Positions 1 to 5,724 are shown, counted from the first letter of the stretch. The stretch: 5,995 bases of DNA from JAGLTQ01 sp964605385 (GCA_964605385.1 CAZSCK010000110.1:1-5995), one strand, 5' to 3'. Translations and numbers: made by a program. Notes: generated from the sequence alone by a model not told the origin.

Positions 1-84
1 CAACAACTTGATCATGATATGTTCCGTGACTTATTAAAGACCTTGCGTCCTATTGCAACAGCAGTTGGTAGAACCATAATATAA
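1..84 (+). CDS. C-terminal fragment of an unrecognised protein
   Basis: An open frame enters from the left edge in frame 1 and ends at TAA (82-84), giving 27 residues that finish in VGRTII. The sequence has ordinary codon use and is followed by an intergenic repeat, so it is probably the real 3' end of a gene upstream of kdsC. In many gammaproteobacteria the gene before kdsC is the arabinose-5-phosphate isomerase kdsD, but this tail does not resemble the CBS-domain end of KdsD that I know. I do not recognise the family and assign no function. The 112-base gap and the palindromic element before kdsC argue against tight translational coupling with it. Confidence 0.5.
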   Translation, partial: QQLDHDMFRDLLKTLRPIATAVGRTII

Positions 85-96
85 ATAAAAAATGCT

Positions 97-175
97 CGTC
101 ATTCCGGCATGTTCTTAGCCGGAATCCATAGTGTTAAATGTAAAGCATTGGATTCCCGTTTTCACGGGAATGACG
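97..175. repeat. Nested palindromic intergenic repeat (REP/MITE-like)
   Basis: Two hairpins sit inside a larger inverted repeat. Hairpin 1 pairs ATTCCGGC (101-108) with GCCGGAAT (118-125) around a 9-base loop. Hairpin 2 pairs ATTCCCGT (152-159) with ACGGGAAT (164-171) around a 4-base loop. The whole unit is also palindromic: CGTCATTCC (97-105) matches GGAATGACG (167-175), and GGAATCCA (121-128) matches TGGATTCC (149-156). Short dispersed repeats with a GTCATTCC...GGAATCCA core are common between genes in many proteobacterial genomes. Only one copy lies in this window, so dispersal is inferred. No T-run follows either hairpin, so a rho-independent terminator role is not supported, although the RNA could still protect or attenuate transcripts. 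Confidence 0.75.
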
Positions 176-196
176 TAAAAGCCAAGGCTAATGTAT

Positions 197-679
197 ATGA
201 TAATAAAAACCGAAATTAAATTTCTTGCGCTAGATGTGGACGGCGTCATGACCGATGGTGGTATGTATTACACTGACAGTGGTGAAGAAATCAAACGTTT
301 TGACACAAAAGATGGTCGCGGTATTATTGAACTACAAAAAAGCGGTGTGCAGGTTGGTTTAATTAGTTCAGGTTTTAGAAGTGAAATTATTGATGGTCGC
401 GCTAAGACACTAGGTCTTAAAAAAGTTTACGTTGGCACTGAACCTAAGTTAGGTATTCTTGAAGCGTGGTGCGAAGAACTTGGAATTAACTTAAATGAAG
501 TTGCTTACATCGGTGATGATGTAAACGATAGAGAGATTATTAATGTCGTGGGTTTTAGTGCTTGTCCAGCAGATGGCATGAACACCATCAAAGAGATCGT
601 TGATGTCGTCTTAACCCGTAATGGCGGCCATGGCTGCATTCGAGAGTTTATTGAAGAGCACCTTGGCTATATATTATAA
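197..679 (+). CDS. kdsC: KdsC-type HAD phosphatase (Kdo-8-phosphate phosphatase family)
   Basis: This is a cytoplasmic, Mg-dependent HAD-superfamily phosphatase of the KdsC/YrbI group, expected to convert Kdo-8-phosphate to Kdo for the LPS inner core. From ATG 197 it has 160 residues. HAD motif I is DVDGVMTDG (nucleophile D13, acid/base D15), motif II is the S58-G59 region, motif III is probably K84, and motif IV is GDDVND (106-111). The FDTKDGRGI stretch and the GGHGCIREF tail are typical of this family of small tetrameric enzymes without a cap domain. ATG 191 would add two residues, but AAGG at 184-187 lies 9 bases before ATG 197 and only 3 before ATG 191, so 197 is preferred. The family also contains KDN-9-phosphate and other nonulosonate phosphatases, and the short N-terminus and GGMYY segment resemble those as much as E. 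coli KdsC. The family is certain; the substrate is likely but not proven. Confidence 0.85.
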   Translation: MIIKTEIKFLALDVDGVMTDGGMYYTDSGEEIKRFDTKDGRGIIELQKSGVQVGLISSGFRSEIIDGRAKTLGLKKVYVGTEPKLGILEAWCEELGINLNEVAYIGDDVNDREIINVVGFSACPADGMNTIKEIVDVVLTRNGGHGCIREFIEEHLGYIL

Positions 680-693
680 AAATTCTTTATTAT

Positions 694-894
694 TTATACA
701 GCGGGATAACCCAATTCTGCTAATTTATTTTCGATAACCGTTTTATCCAGTTCATTTCCTTGTAGACTGACAATATTACTTTCAACATCTACTTTAACTT
801 CAGTGATCCCTGCAAAATCCTTTAAACCTTTTTCTATGTTGGCAACACAGCCACCACATTTTATTTTTGATGAGTGAATATTAAGTTGTTCCAT
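694..894 (-). CDS. Small heavy-metal-associated (HMA) domain protein, CopZ-like
   Basis: This 66-residue protein is a single HMA domain with the ferredoxin-like fold of copper chaperones and of the N-terminal domains of metal P-type ATPases. The metal site is CGGC (C13-G-G-C16) in an IKCGGCV context, where a Met-x-Cys motif is more usual. The tail ELGYPAV matches the end of such domains. Related proteins bind Cu(I) or similar soft metals through the two cysteines and pass them to partner proteins in the cytoplasm. No P-type ATPase or metal regulator is nearby. The gene starts 17 bases after yrbG ends and has an AGGA about 9 bases before its ATG, so it is probably the last gene of the minus-strand cluster. 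Its stop is only 14 bases from the stop of the facing kdsC. The domain is certain; the metal and partner are unknown. Confidence 0.85.
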   Translation of the reverse strand: MEQLNIHSSKIKCGGCVANIEKGLKDFAGITEVKVDVESNIVSLQGNELDKTVIENKLAELGYPAV

Positions 895-911
895 TATGAG
901 CTTTCCTAAAG

Positions 912-1889
912 TTAAGCAATAGCAGTAAAATATAAAACGACCATGTAGGTCACATAACCACCAAGTAATAAACTACCTTCAAAACGGTTTATACGACCAT
1001 GTTTGTTTTTAAATCCATAGGCCATAATAAATAACGCAATACTTAAACCAATCATAAAGGGAAAATCACGTTCGAGTATTGATGAGTCAATGACATGTGG
1101 GCTCATTAATCCAGGTATACCAAATACAACCAACAGGTTAAACATGTTGGAGCCAATGATGTTCCCAATGGCGATATCGTGTTCTTTTTTTAATGCGCTC
1201 ATTATTGAGGCGGCAAGCTCGGGTAAACTTGTGCCAATGGCAACAATTGTTAAACCAATGACCAGATCACTAATACCTGCTGCTTTTGCGATATTAATGG
1301 AGCCCCAAACCAATCCACGTGAACTGATAATAAGTAGTATTAATCCAATGGTAAGCCATAAAAATGCTTTTTGACTGGAGATCCTGGGGATTTCCTGTTC
1401 GAATTCTTTTTCCATCGGGTCACGTTTTTGTTTTTTGCCCTGTTGTATCATCCAGAACAACATAACAAACAAACCCGAAATTAAAATGAGTCCATCTATT
1501 TGACCTAAGTGACCATCCATTACCAGCATGAGTGCAAGCAGCATGACAATAAACATGATGGGATATTCACGTCGTAGTGTTTCAGATTTAACAGTCAATG
1601 GCATAACAATCGCGGTTATACCAAGTACTAAAGCGATATTAGTAATATTTGAACCAAGAGCATTACCGACTGCTAAAGCGGGATTACCCTGAGAGGCTGC
1701 AATAATTGAAATTAAAATTTCAGGTGCTGAAGTACCAATACCAACAACGGTAAGCCCAATAATAAGTGGTGCAACACCAAAGTTTCTGGCAATTGCAGCA
1801 GCGCCATTCACAAAGCGCTCTGCGCCCCAAACTAATAAACCAAAGCCAATAATAATGGCCATTACAGAAAGTAAAATGTTTTGTTCCAA
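912..1889 (-). CDS. yrbG: YrbG-type calcium/sodium:proton antiporter (CaCA family)
   Basis: This 325-residue inner-membrane exchanger belongs to the Ca2+:cation antiporter superfamily. Two Na_Ca_ex halves of about five hydrophobic segments each are joined by a charged cytoplasmic loop (about 150-170, rich in K and E). The alpha-repeat signatures are GTSAPE (52-57) with GN..GSN (75-81), and GTSLPE (219-224) with GN..GSN (242-248); E57 and E224 are the expected cation-binding glutamates. Length and pattern match E. coli YrbG, which sits beside the kds/lpt/mla genes there too. The start is TTG at 1889: AAGAGA (1902-1897) is well spaced before it, and the first ATG, at residue 10 (1862), has no ribosome site and would cut into the first membrane helix. 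The gene begins 39 bases after mlaA ends. The transported ion is inferred from the family. Confidence 0.9.
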   Translation of the reverse strand: MEQNILLSVMAIIIGFGLLVWGAERFVNGAAAIARNFGVAPLIIGLTVVGIGTSAPEILISIIAASQGNPALAVGNALGSNITNIALVLGITAIVMPLTVKSETLRREYPIMFIVMLLALMLVMDGHLGQIDGLILISGLFVMLFWMIQQGKKQKRDPMEKEFEQEIPRISSQKAFLWLTIGLILLIISSRGLVWGSINIAKAAGISDLVIGLTIVAIGTSLPELAASIMSALKKEHDIAIGNIIGSNMFNLLVVFGIPGLMSPHVIDSSILERDFPFMIGLSIALFIMAYGFKNKHGRINRFEGSLLLGGYVTYMVVLYFTAIA

Positions 1890-1928
1890 TGTTTCGTCTC
1901 TTAAGTTTTATGAATTATTAATTGTTAG

Positions 1929-2717
1929 TTAGAGGCCCAATTCTTTTTCCAGCTCTAACTCTAATGAGTTTTCAAGTTCTAGATCTTCAGCGTTTGATTC
2001 AGGTAGTAGAAGATCTTCTTCTGGCGGGTTGCCATCGTAAATTAAATTTTTGCGGTGCTGTAGATACGCGTCACGAATGAATGAATACTTATCTAATGCG
2101 GCTTGTTCAGCGATACGACTTGCTTTTAATAACCTGTACCGAATATCAATGGTGCGGAGAAAAATAGCACCGTAAAGTGTTTCGTCTTTTTTTATTTCAT
2201 ATATTGGGTCATAAGCAGCTTCGACAAAGAGATTACTCGTATCACGTAAGGTATATGAACCAAAAAGAGGTAATACAATATAAGGACCATCACCTACCCC
2301 CCAGGTTGCCAGTGTTTGGCCAAAGTCTTCATGGTGTTTGGTTAAACCCATTGGTGTTGCAACATCAATTAAACCGTATAAACCAATCGTGCTATTAAAT
2401 ATAAATCGACCAGTATCTTCAATTGCTTGTGTAAATTTAAATTGAAGTAAGTCATTAAGAATAACAAATATATCGCCAAGATTACTAAAGAAGTTTGAAA
2501 TACCTGTTTTAACCGGGTTAGGCACAACAGCATCGTAACCTTCTGCTACCGGTTTAAGGAAATATTCATCGAGTCCTTCATTAAAACTAAACATGGCGCG
2601 ATTATAGGATTCAAAAGGGTCTCCTTCGGTTGGACCACCCGGTACGCTGGCACAAGCGGTAAAAAGAGAGAGCATTAAAATTAAAATGAGGTTTTTTAAA
2701 ATAGAATTTTGTGGCAT
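1929..2717 (-). CDS. mlaA: MlaA/VacJ outer-membrane lipoprotein of the Mla phospholipid pathway
   Basis: MlaA sits in the inner leaflet of the outer membrane, usually with porin trimers, and removes mislocalised phospholipid from the outer leaflet, passing it towards the inner membrane. From ATG 2717 the protein has 262 residues. It has a lipoprotein signal peptide ending in LFTAC (lipidated C22), then the family signature GDPFESYNR (32-40), NFFSNL (75-80), the RFIFNSTIG block (104-112), DFGQTL (131-136) and GDGPYIVLPLFG (142-153). A GTG at 2750 would add 11 residues and overlap the upstream zinc-ribbon gene. ATG 2717 is preferred because it gives a normal signal peptide and starts 4 bases after that gene's stop; no strong ribosome site is seen, so translational coupling is likely. 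The last 30 or so residues form a Leu/Glu-rich acidic tail outside the conserved domain. mlaFEDB lies on the other strand nearby. Confidence 0.95.
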   Translation of the reverse strand: MPQNSILKNLILILMLSLFTACASVPGGPTEGDPFESYNRAMFSFNEGLDEYFLKPVAEGYDAVVPNPVKTGISNFFSNLGDIFVILNDLLQFKFTQAIEDTGRFIFNSTIGLYGLIDVATPMGLTKHHEDFGQTLATWGVGDGPYIVLPLFGSYTLRDTSNLFVEAAYDPIYEIKKDETLYGAIFLRTIDIRYRLLKASRIAEQAALDKYSFIRDAYLQHRKNLIYDGNPPEEDLLLPESNAEDLELENSLELELEKELGL

Positions 2718-2721
2718 ATTT

Positions 2722-2904
2722 TTATTTACTTTCAGTTTTTGTTTCGCCACATCGTGAGCAACGATATGCAGTTAACATTTTGCCTTTTTTAACATCAAAA
2801 GGCGTTTCTATAACCTCCCATTTATGAAAGCCACTTTTACATAAAGTACGACCTTTGTGTTTATCTTTCAGCAGAGGTTTTTTAAATTGAATTATATCGC
2901 CCAT
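2722..2904 (-). CDS. Small conserved putative zinc-ribbon protein
   Basis: This 60-residue basic protein has a C22-x4-H27 pair in a CKSGFHKW context and a second pair, CSRCG (C49, C52), separated by 21 residues. The spacing suggests one structural zinc site of C-H-C-C type. The N-terminal 20 residues are lysine-rich, and there is no signal peptide or membrane segment, so it is probably cytoplasmic. I recall similar small uncharacterised proteins with the FHKW and RCSRCG blocks in Pseudomonas and other gammaproteobacteria, but know no function. It is the first gene of the minus-strand cluster, starting at the divergent region and ending 4 bases before mlaA, which suggests co-transcription and perhaps coupled translation. 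The ATG at 2904 has only a weak ribosome site. The gene is very likely real; its role is unknown. Confidence 0.75.
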   Translation of the reverse strand: MGDIIQFKKPLLKDKHKGRTLCKSGFHKWEVIETPFDVKKGKMLTAYRCSRCGETKTESK

Positions 2905-2992
2905 AAACTGTCATAATTGTGATTATTAACGGCTAATATTATTTCATAATTTAATAAATAACGCGCGTTTTAGAAAAAATTAAGGTGACAAA
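2905..2992. promoter_or_regulatory. Divergent promoter region between the mlaA cluster and the DUF72/mla genes
   Basis: This 88-base AT-rich stretch separates two divergent start codons, so promoters for both directions are expected here. Several AT-rich hexamers could serve as -10 boxes (for example TATTAT at 2937-2942 and CATAAT at 2945-2950), but no pair has convincing -35 spacing, so no promoter is fixed. A perfect 10-base palindrome, AACGCGCGTT (2960-2969), stands out against the AT-rich background and could be an operator half-site or chance. AAGGTG (2982-2987) is a good ribosome site for the plus-strand gene starting at 2993. Confidence 0.4.
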
Positions 2993-3136
2993 ATGTCTGT
3001 AGAAACACATCGGGTGCTGATGGGGGCCTGTGGTTGGAAGCATCAAGCCTGGTTAAATGACTTTTATTCAGAAGATTTACCCGAAGATTGGCAACTTGGT
3101 TTTTATTCCAATGAATTTCCTGTGGTTTATATGCCG
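2993..3136 (+). CDS. DUF72 (YecE-like) family protein, N-terminal part, cut by the assembly gap
   Basis: Only the first 48 residues are readable before the Ns. They match the start of DUF72 proteins: the first strand with GACGWKHQAW (11-20), then FYSEDLPEDW (24-33) and YSNEF (38-42), the usual G-x-x-G-W...FYP...L....L..Y...F pattern. DUF72 proteins are predicted TIM-barrel proteins of unknown function and normally run about 240-280 residues, so roughly 200 residues are missing. The ATG at 2993 is supported by AAGGTG a few bases upstream. The gene points the same way as mlaF and may share its transcript, but the gap hides the junction. The Ns prevent any judgement on whether the gene is intact. 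Confidence 0.75.
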
Positions 3137-3236
3137 NNNNNNNNNNNNNNNNNNNNNNNNNNNNNNNNNNNNNNNNNNNNNNNNNNNNNNNNNNNNNNNN
3201 NNNNNNNNNNNNNNNNNNNNNNNNNNNNNNNNNNNN
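3137..3236. other. Assembly gap (100 Ns)
   Basis: Exactly 100 undetermined bases, the conventional placeholder for a scaffold gap of unknown size. The missing DNA must hold the rest of the DUF72 gene (about 600 bases if full length) and roughly the first 25 codons of mlaF, so the true gap is probably longer than 100 bases. Any open frame drawn across the Ns is an artefact. Confidence 0.98.
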
Positions 3237-3974
3237 GATATGGATATTGAGCGAGGCAAAGTAACGGCCATTATGGGGCCGAGTGGTACAGGTAAAACCA
3301 CTTTATTACGTTTAATTGGTGGTCAAATTGCACCTTTAACGGGAACGATTAAGGTTGATGGTATTGAAGTCACCAAATTAGGTCGTTCTGCATTATTTCA
3401 ATTACGCAAACGTATGGGCATGTTGTTCCAAAATGGTGCTTTGCTAACGGATATGAATGTTTACGACAATATCGCTTTTCCAATCCGTGAACATACCCGA
3501 CTTTCAGAAAAAATGATTCGTTCTTTAGTCACTATGAAACTTCAAGTAGTGGGTTTACGCGGTGCGCGTGATTTAATGCCAAGTGAATTATCCGGTGGTA
3601 TGGCGAGACGAGTTGCGATGGCAAGAGCAATTGCACTTGATCCCATGATGATGATGTACGACGAACCGTTTACCGGACAAGATCCTATCTCTATGGGGGT
3701 GTTAGTTCGGTTAATTCGTGAATTAAATGATGCGCTTGGTTTAACCAGTATTGTGGTTTCACACGATATTGAAGAAGCTTCATCCATTGCTGATACTATT
3801 TATTTATTATCAGGTGGTAAGGTTGTTGCTCAAGGAAGCGCCAAAGTTTTACGTGAGTCAGGTTCTGAGTGGGCCAAGCAATTTATGAATGGTTTGCCTG
3901 ATGGTCCTGTACCTTTTCATTATCCTGCAATGGACTATGCTGAAGATTTATTATCGGTAGGAGTGAATAAATAA
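3237..3974 (+). CDS. mlaF: MlaF, ATPase of the Mla phospholipid ABC transporter (5' end missing)
   Basis: MlaF is the cytoplasmic ATPase that powers the MlaFEDB inner-membrane complex. The readable part is 245 residues (numbered from the gap); E. coli MlaF has about 269, so some 25 N-terminal residues are lost. All ABC motifs are present: Walker A GPSGTGKTT (14-22), Q-loop Q65, signature LSGGMARR (118-125), Walker B ending in D142-E143 within YDEPFTGQDP, and the H-loop H176. The C-terminal DGPVPFHYPAMDY extension is the MlaF-specific tail that in E. coli wraps the partner subunit near MlaB, and it separates this from ordinary ABC ATPases. Four consecutive ATG codons (3645-3656) encode the Met run before Walker B. 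mlaE starts 5 bases after the stop. The identification is secure. Confidence 0.96.
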   Translation, partial: DMDIERGKVTAIMGPSGTGKTTLLRLIGGQIAPLTGTIKVDGIEVTKLGRSALFQLRKRMGMLFQNGALLTDMNVYDNIAFPIREHTRLSEKMIRSLVTMKLQVVGLRGARDLMPSELSGGMARRVAMARAIALDPMMMMYDEPFTGQDPISMGVLVRLIRELNDALGLTSIVVSHDIEEASSIADTIYLLSGGKVVAQGSAKVLRESGSEWAKQFMNGLPDGPVPFHYPAMDYAEDLLSVGVNK

Positions 3975-3979
3975 AATCT

Positions 3980-4753
3980 ATGCTTAATTTTATTCAACAA
4001 CTTGGGCATAGCGGCTTAACTTTTTTCCAAAGACTGGGGCGTGCCCATATATTATTGGGCCACATTTTAATGGGCATACCCGGAATGTTGATGCGACTCC
4101 CTCTCGTCATTCAGCAAATGTATTCTGTTGGTGTTTTATCATTCCTTATTATATTAGTGTCTGGATTCTTTGTTGGCATGGTGTTGGGTTTACAAGGTTA
4201 TAACACCCTTGTTGATTTTGGCGCAGAAGAAATGTTAGGTGTGATGGTTTCTATTTCATTGGTGACAGAATTAGGGCCAGTGGTTGCCGCTTTATTATTT
4301 GCCGGTCGTGCTGGTTCAGCTTTAACGGCTGAAATTGGTTTAATGAAAGCAACCGAGCAACTTTCAGCAATGGAAATGATGGCGATTGATCCCATCCGTC
4401 GGGTTCTTACGCCGCGTTTCCTTGCCGGCTTTATTTCTATGCCATTACTGGCAGCCCTGTTTAGTGCGGTTGGCATAATGGGTGGTGATTTTGTTGGTGT
4501 TGGTTTGTTAGGGGTTGATGAAGGGGCGTACTGGGCACAAATGCAAGCCAAAGTTGATTTTTATGATGACGTTATGAATGGCATCATTAAGAGTATCGTG
4601 TTTGGTGGGGTGGTAACGTGGATAGCGGTATTTGAAGGTTATGATGCTATTCCCACATCAGAAGGTGTGAGTCGTGCAACAACACGTACCGTAGTACATT
4701 CTTCTTTAGCCATTTTAGGTTTAGATTTTATTCTTACAGCAATCATGTTCTGA
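3980..4753 (+). CDS. mlaE: MlaE, permease of the Mla phospholipid ABC transporter
   Basis: MlaE forms the dimeric inner-membrane core of MlaFEDB, contacting MlaF below and the MlaD hexamer above. Its 257 residues match the usual length of about 260. An amphipathic N-terminal region (1-48) precedes about five hydrophobic segments. Family landmarks are GMVLGLQGY (66-74), ELGPVVAALLFAGRAGSA (97-114), EIGLMKATEQ (118-127) and, near the end, GYDAIPTS followed by TTRTVVHSS. The start lies 5 bases after mlaF and the stop 7 bases before mlaD, so this is one transcript. GGAG at 3960-3963 is 16 bases before ATG 3980, longer than ideal, which suggests reinitiation after mlaF. No truncation or frameshift is seen. 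Confidence 0.96.
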   Translation: MLNFIQQLGHSGLTFFQRLGRAHILLGHILMGIPGMLMRLPLVIQQMYSVGVLSFLIILVSGFFVGMVLGLQGYNTLVDFGAEEMLGVMVSISLVTELGPVVAALLFAGRAGSALTAEIGLMKATEQLSAMEMMAIDPIRRVLTPRFLAGFISMPLLAALFSAVGIMGGDFVGVGLLGVDEGAYWAQMQAKVDFYDDVMNGIIKSIVFGGVVTWIAVFEGYDAIPTSEGVSRATTRTVVHSSLAILGLDFILTAIMF

Positions 4754-4760
4754 GGTCAGG

Positions 4761-5240
4761 ATGATGAATACAAAAAGTACAGAAATTTTAGTGGGTTTGT
4801 TTGTCGCCATAGGTCTGGCTTCATTATTTATGCTGGCTATGAAGGTGAGCAATTTAAACATCTATAATAATGATGAAGGCTATGAGATTATCGCAAATTT
4901 TGATGATATTAGTGGTTTGAAAATAAAATCACCGGTCACGATGTCGGGTGTTCGTATTGGACGAGTAAGTGACATAACGTTTGATTCAGAAATATTTGAA
5001 GCTGTTGTTAAAATTCGTATCGAAAGTCAGTATAAGACGTTACCAAAAGACACGTCTGCCAGTATTTATACCGCCGGTTTATTAGGTGAGAAATATATTG
5101 GCCTTGAAGCGGGTGGAGATGAAGAAAATTTACAACAGGGTGATAAGCTAAAACTCACTCAAAGCTCGCTGGTTTTAGAAAAATTAATTAGTCGTTTTGT
5201 TGATGCTTTTGTTGATAAAGATTCAGATACGAAAAAATAA
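4761..5240 (+). CDS. mlaD: MlaD, MCE-domain substrate-binding subunit of the Mla transporter
   Basis: MlaD is anchored by one N-terminal membrane helix (about 9-27) and places an MCE domain in the periplasm, where six copies form a ring with a central lipid channel. The 159 residues carry the MCE domain at about 40-118, including F47-D-D-I-S-G-L and SGVRIGRV (62-69). TAGLLGEKY (104-112) contains the paired leucines (L107, L108) that line the pore in E. coli. A helical tail with SLVLEKLISRF follows. It is shorter than E. coli MlaD (183) because it lacks the low-complexity C-terminal extension. GAGG (4752-4755) overlaps the mlaE stop and serves either ATG 4761 or ATG 4764, 8 bases away; the second may be used. 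The next gene is mlaB, not the expected mlaC. Confidence 0.95.
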   Translation: MMNTKSTEILVGLFVAIGLASLFMLAMKVSNLNIYNNDEGYEIIANFDDISGLKIKSPVTMSGVRIGRVSDITFDSEIFEAVVKIRIESQYKTLPKDTSASIYTAGLLGEKYIGLEAGGDEENLQQGDKLKLTQSSLVLEKLISRFVDAFVDKDSDTKK

Positions 5241-5248
5241 TATTTAAC

Positions 5249-5557
5249 ATGCAGCCAAAAATAAATACAAATGAAAATGGGCACTATGCCATTGAGGGTG
5301 AGCTGAATAATCAAACAGTGCCCGATATTTCTAAACAATTGCACACGCTCATTTCAGCTGTTGAAGGTAAAAATATTACCCTGGACCTGACTTTAGTCTC
5401 TCGCAGTGATAGTGCGGGCGTGGCTCTGCTCATTGAAATGATGCAACTCGCTAAATCGGTTAATTTGACGCTTCTTTTCTTGAATTTGCCACAACAAATG
5501 AAAGATATTGCAGGTATCAGTGGTTTGCTTGATATTTTGCCTATTAGTAAAAACTAA
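5249..5557 (+). CDS. mlaB: MlaB, STAS-domain subunit of the Mla transporter
   Basis: MlaB is a small cytoplasmic STAS protein that binds MlaF and is needed for assembly and activity of the transporter. The 102 residues span one STAS fold, with the GEL strand (17-19), LDL (45-47) and the conserved loop SRSDSAGVALL (51-61). S55 aligns with the functionally important T52 of E. coli MlaB, a conservative change that keeps the hydroxyl. Isolated STAS proteins also serve as anti-sigma-factor antagonists, but position directly behind mlaFED and the loop sequence favour MlaB. The start is 8 bases after mlaD with no evident ribosome site, so translation probably depends on coupling. mlaC, normally just before this gene, is absent. 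Confidence 0.9.
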   Translation: MQPKINTNENGHYAIEGELNNQTVPDISKQLHTLISAVEGKNITLDLTLVSRSDSAGVALLIEMMQLAKSVNLTLLFLNLPQQMKDIAGISGLLDILPISKN

Positions 5558-5684
5558 ACTGACCCTCTTTATTTCTCTAATTTGCGCTATTATCTGCGAA
5601 TTTGTCTATTTCTATTGATATCTAGTCATGAAATTGGGCTTTAAACCGCATATTAGCCGTATCCGCTAACCCTCTCTCGCGTTA

Positions 5685-5724
5685 CAATAGCGCACTTTAA
5701 AAGTGGCGCTGCTATTGGCTTTTT
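5685..5724 (+). terminator. Probable rho-independent terminator after the mla operon
   Basis: CAATAGC (5685-5691) pairs with GCTATTG (5711-5717). Inside it GC and ACT pair with AGT and GC across a small asymmetric bulge, and the stem is followed two bases later by five Ts (5720-5724). The stem is imperfect, so strength is uncertain. It lies in the 223-base region between mlaB and ibaG (5558-5780), which holds no credible gene: its longest ATG frame seen (5628) has 13 codons. If active, it ends the mla transcript and ibaG needs its own promoter. TTTACA (5722-5727) could be a -35 box, but no convincing -10 follows. Confidence 0.5.

Noticed and set aside
97..175. CRISPR array or rho-independent terminator
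   Set aside because: There are only two unequal hairpins with no regular repeat-spacer pattern, and neither hairpin is followed by a T-run.
1090..1374. 94-residue plus-strand open frame inside yrbG
   Set aside because: It is antisense to a clearly conserved membrane exchanger and has no recognisable domain or ribosome site.
2177..2398. 73-residue plus-strand open frame inside mlaA
   Set aside because: It is a reverse-strand shadow of the conserved MlaA core; composition is not protein-like for a real gene.
2718..2750. GTG start at 2750 for mlaA
   Set aside because: It would overlap the zinc-ribbon gene by 29 bases and put 11 extra residues before a signal peptide that is already complete from ATG 2717; neither start has a strong ribosome site, so this is a preference, not proof.
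3057..3236. Extension of the mlaF frame leftward through the Ns into the DUF72 region
   Set aside because: The continuity is created by the Ns. The readable part before the gap is out of frame with the recognisable DUF72 protein and has no MlaF similarity.
4198..4551. 117-residue minus-strand open frame inside mlaE
   Set aside because: Antisense shadow of a well-conserved permease, with low-complexity residues and no start signals.
5159..5344. 61-residue minus-strand open frame across the mlaD-mlaB junction, considered as a possible displaced gene
   Set aside because: It overlaps two conserved genes on the opposite strand and shows no resemblance to MlaC or any family I know.
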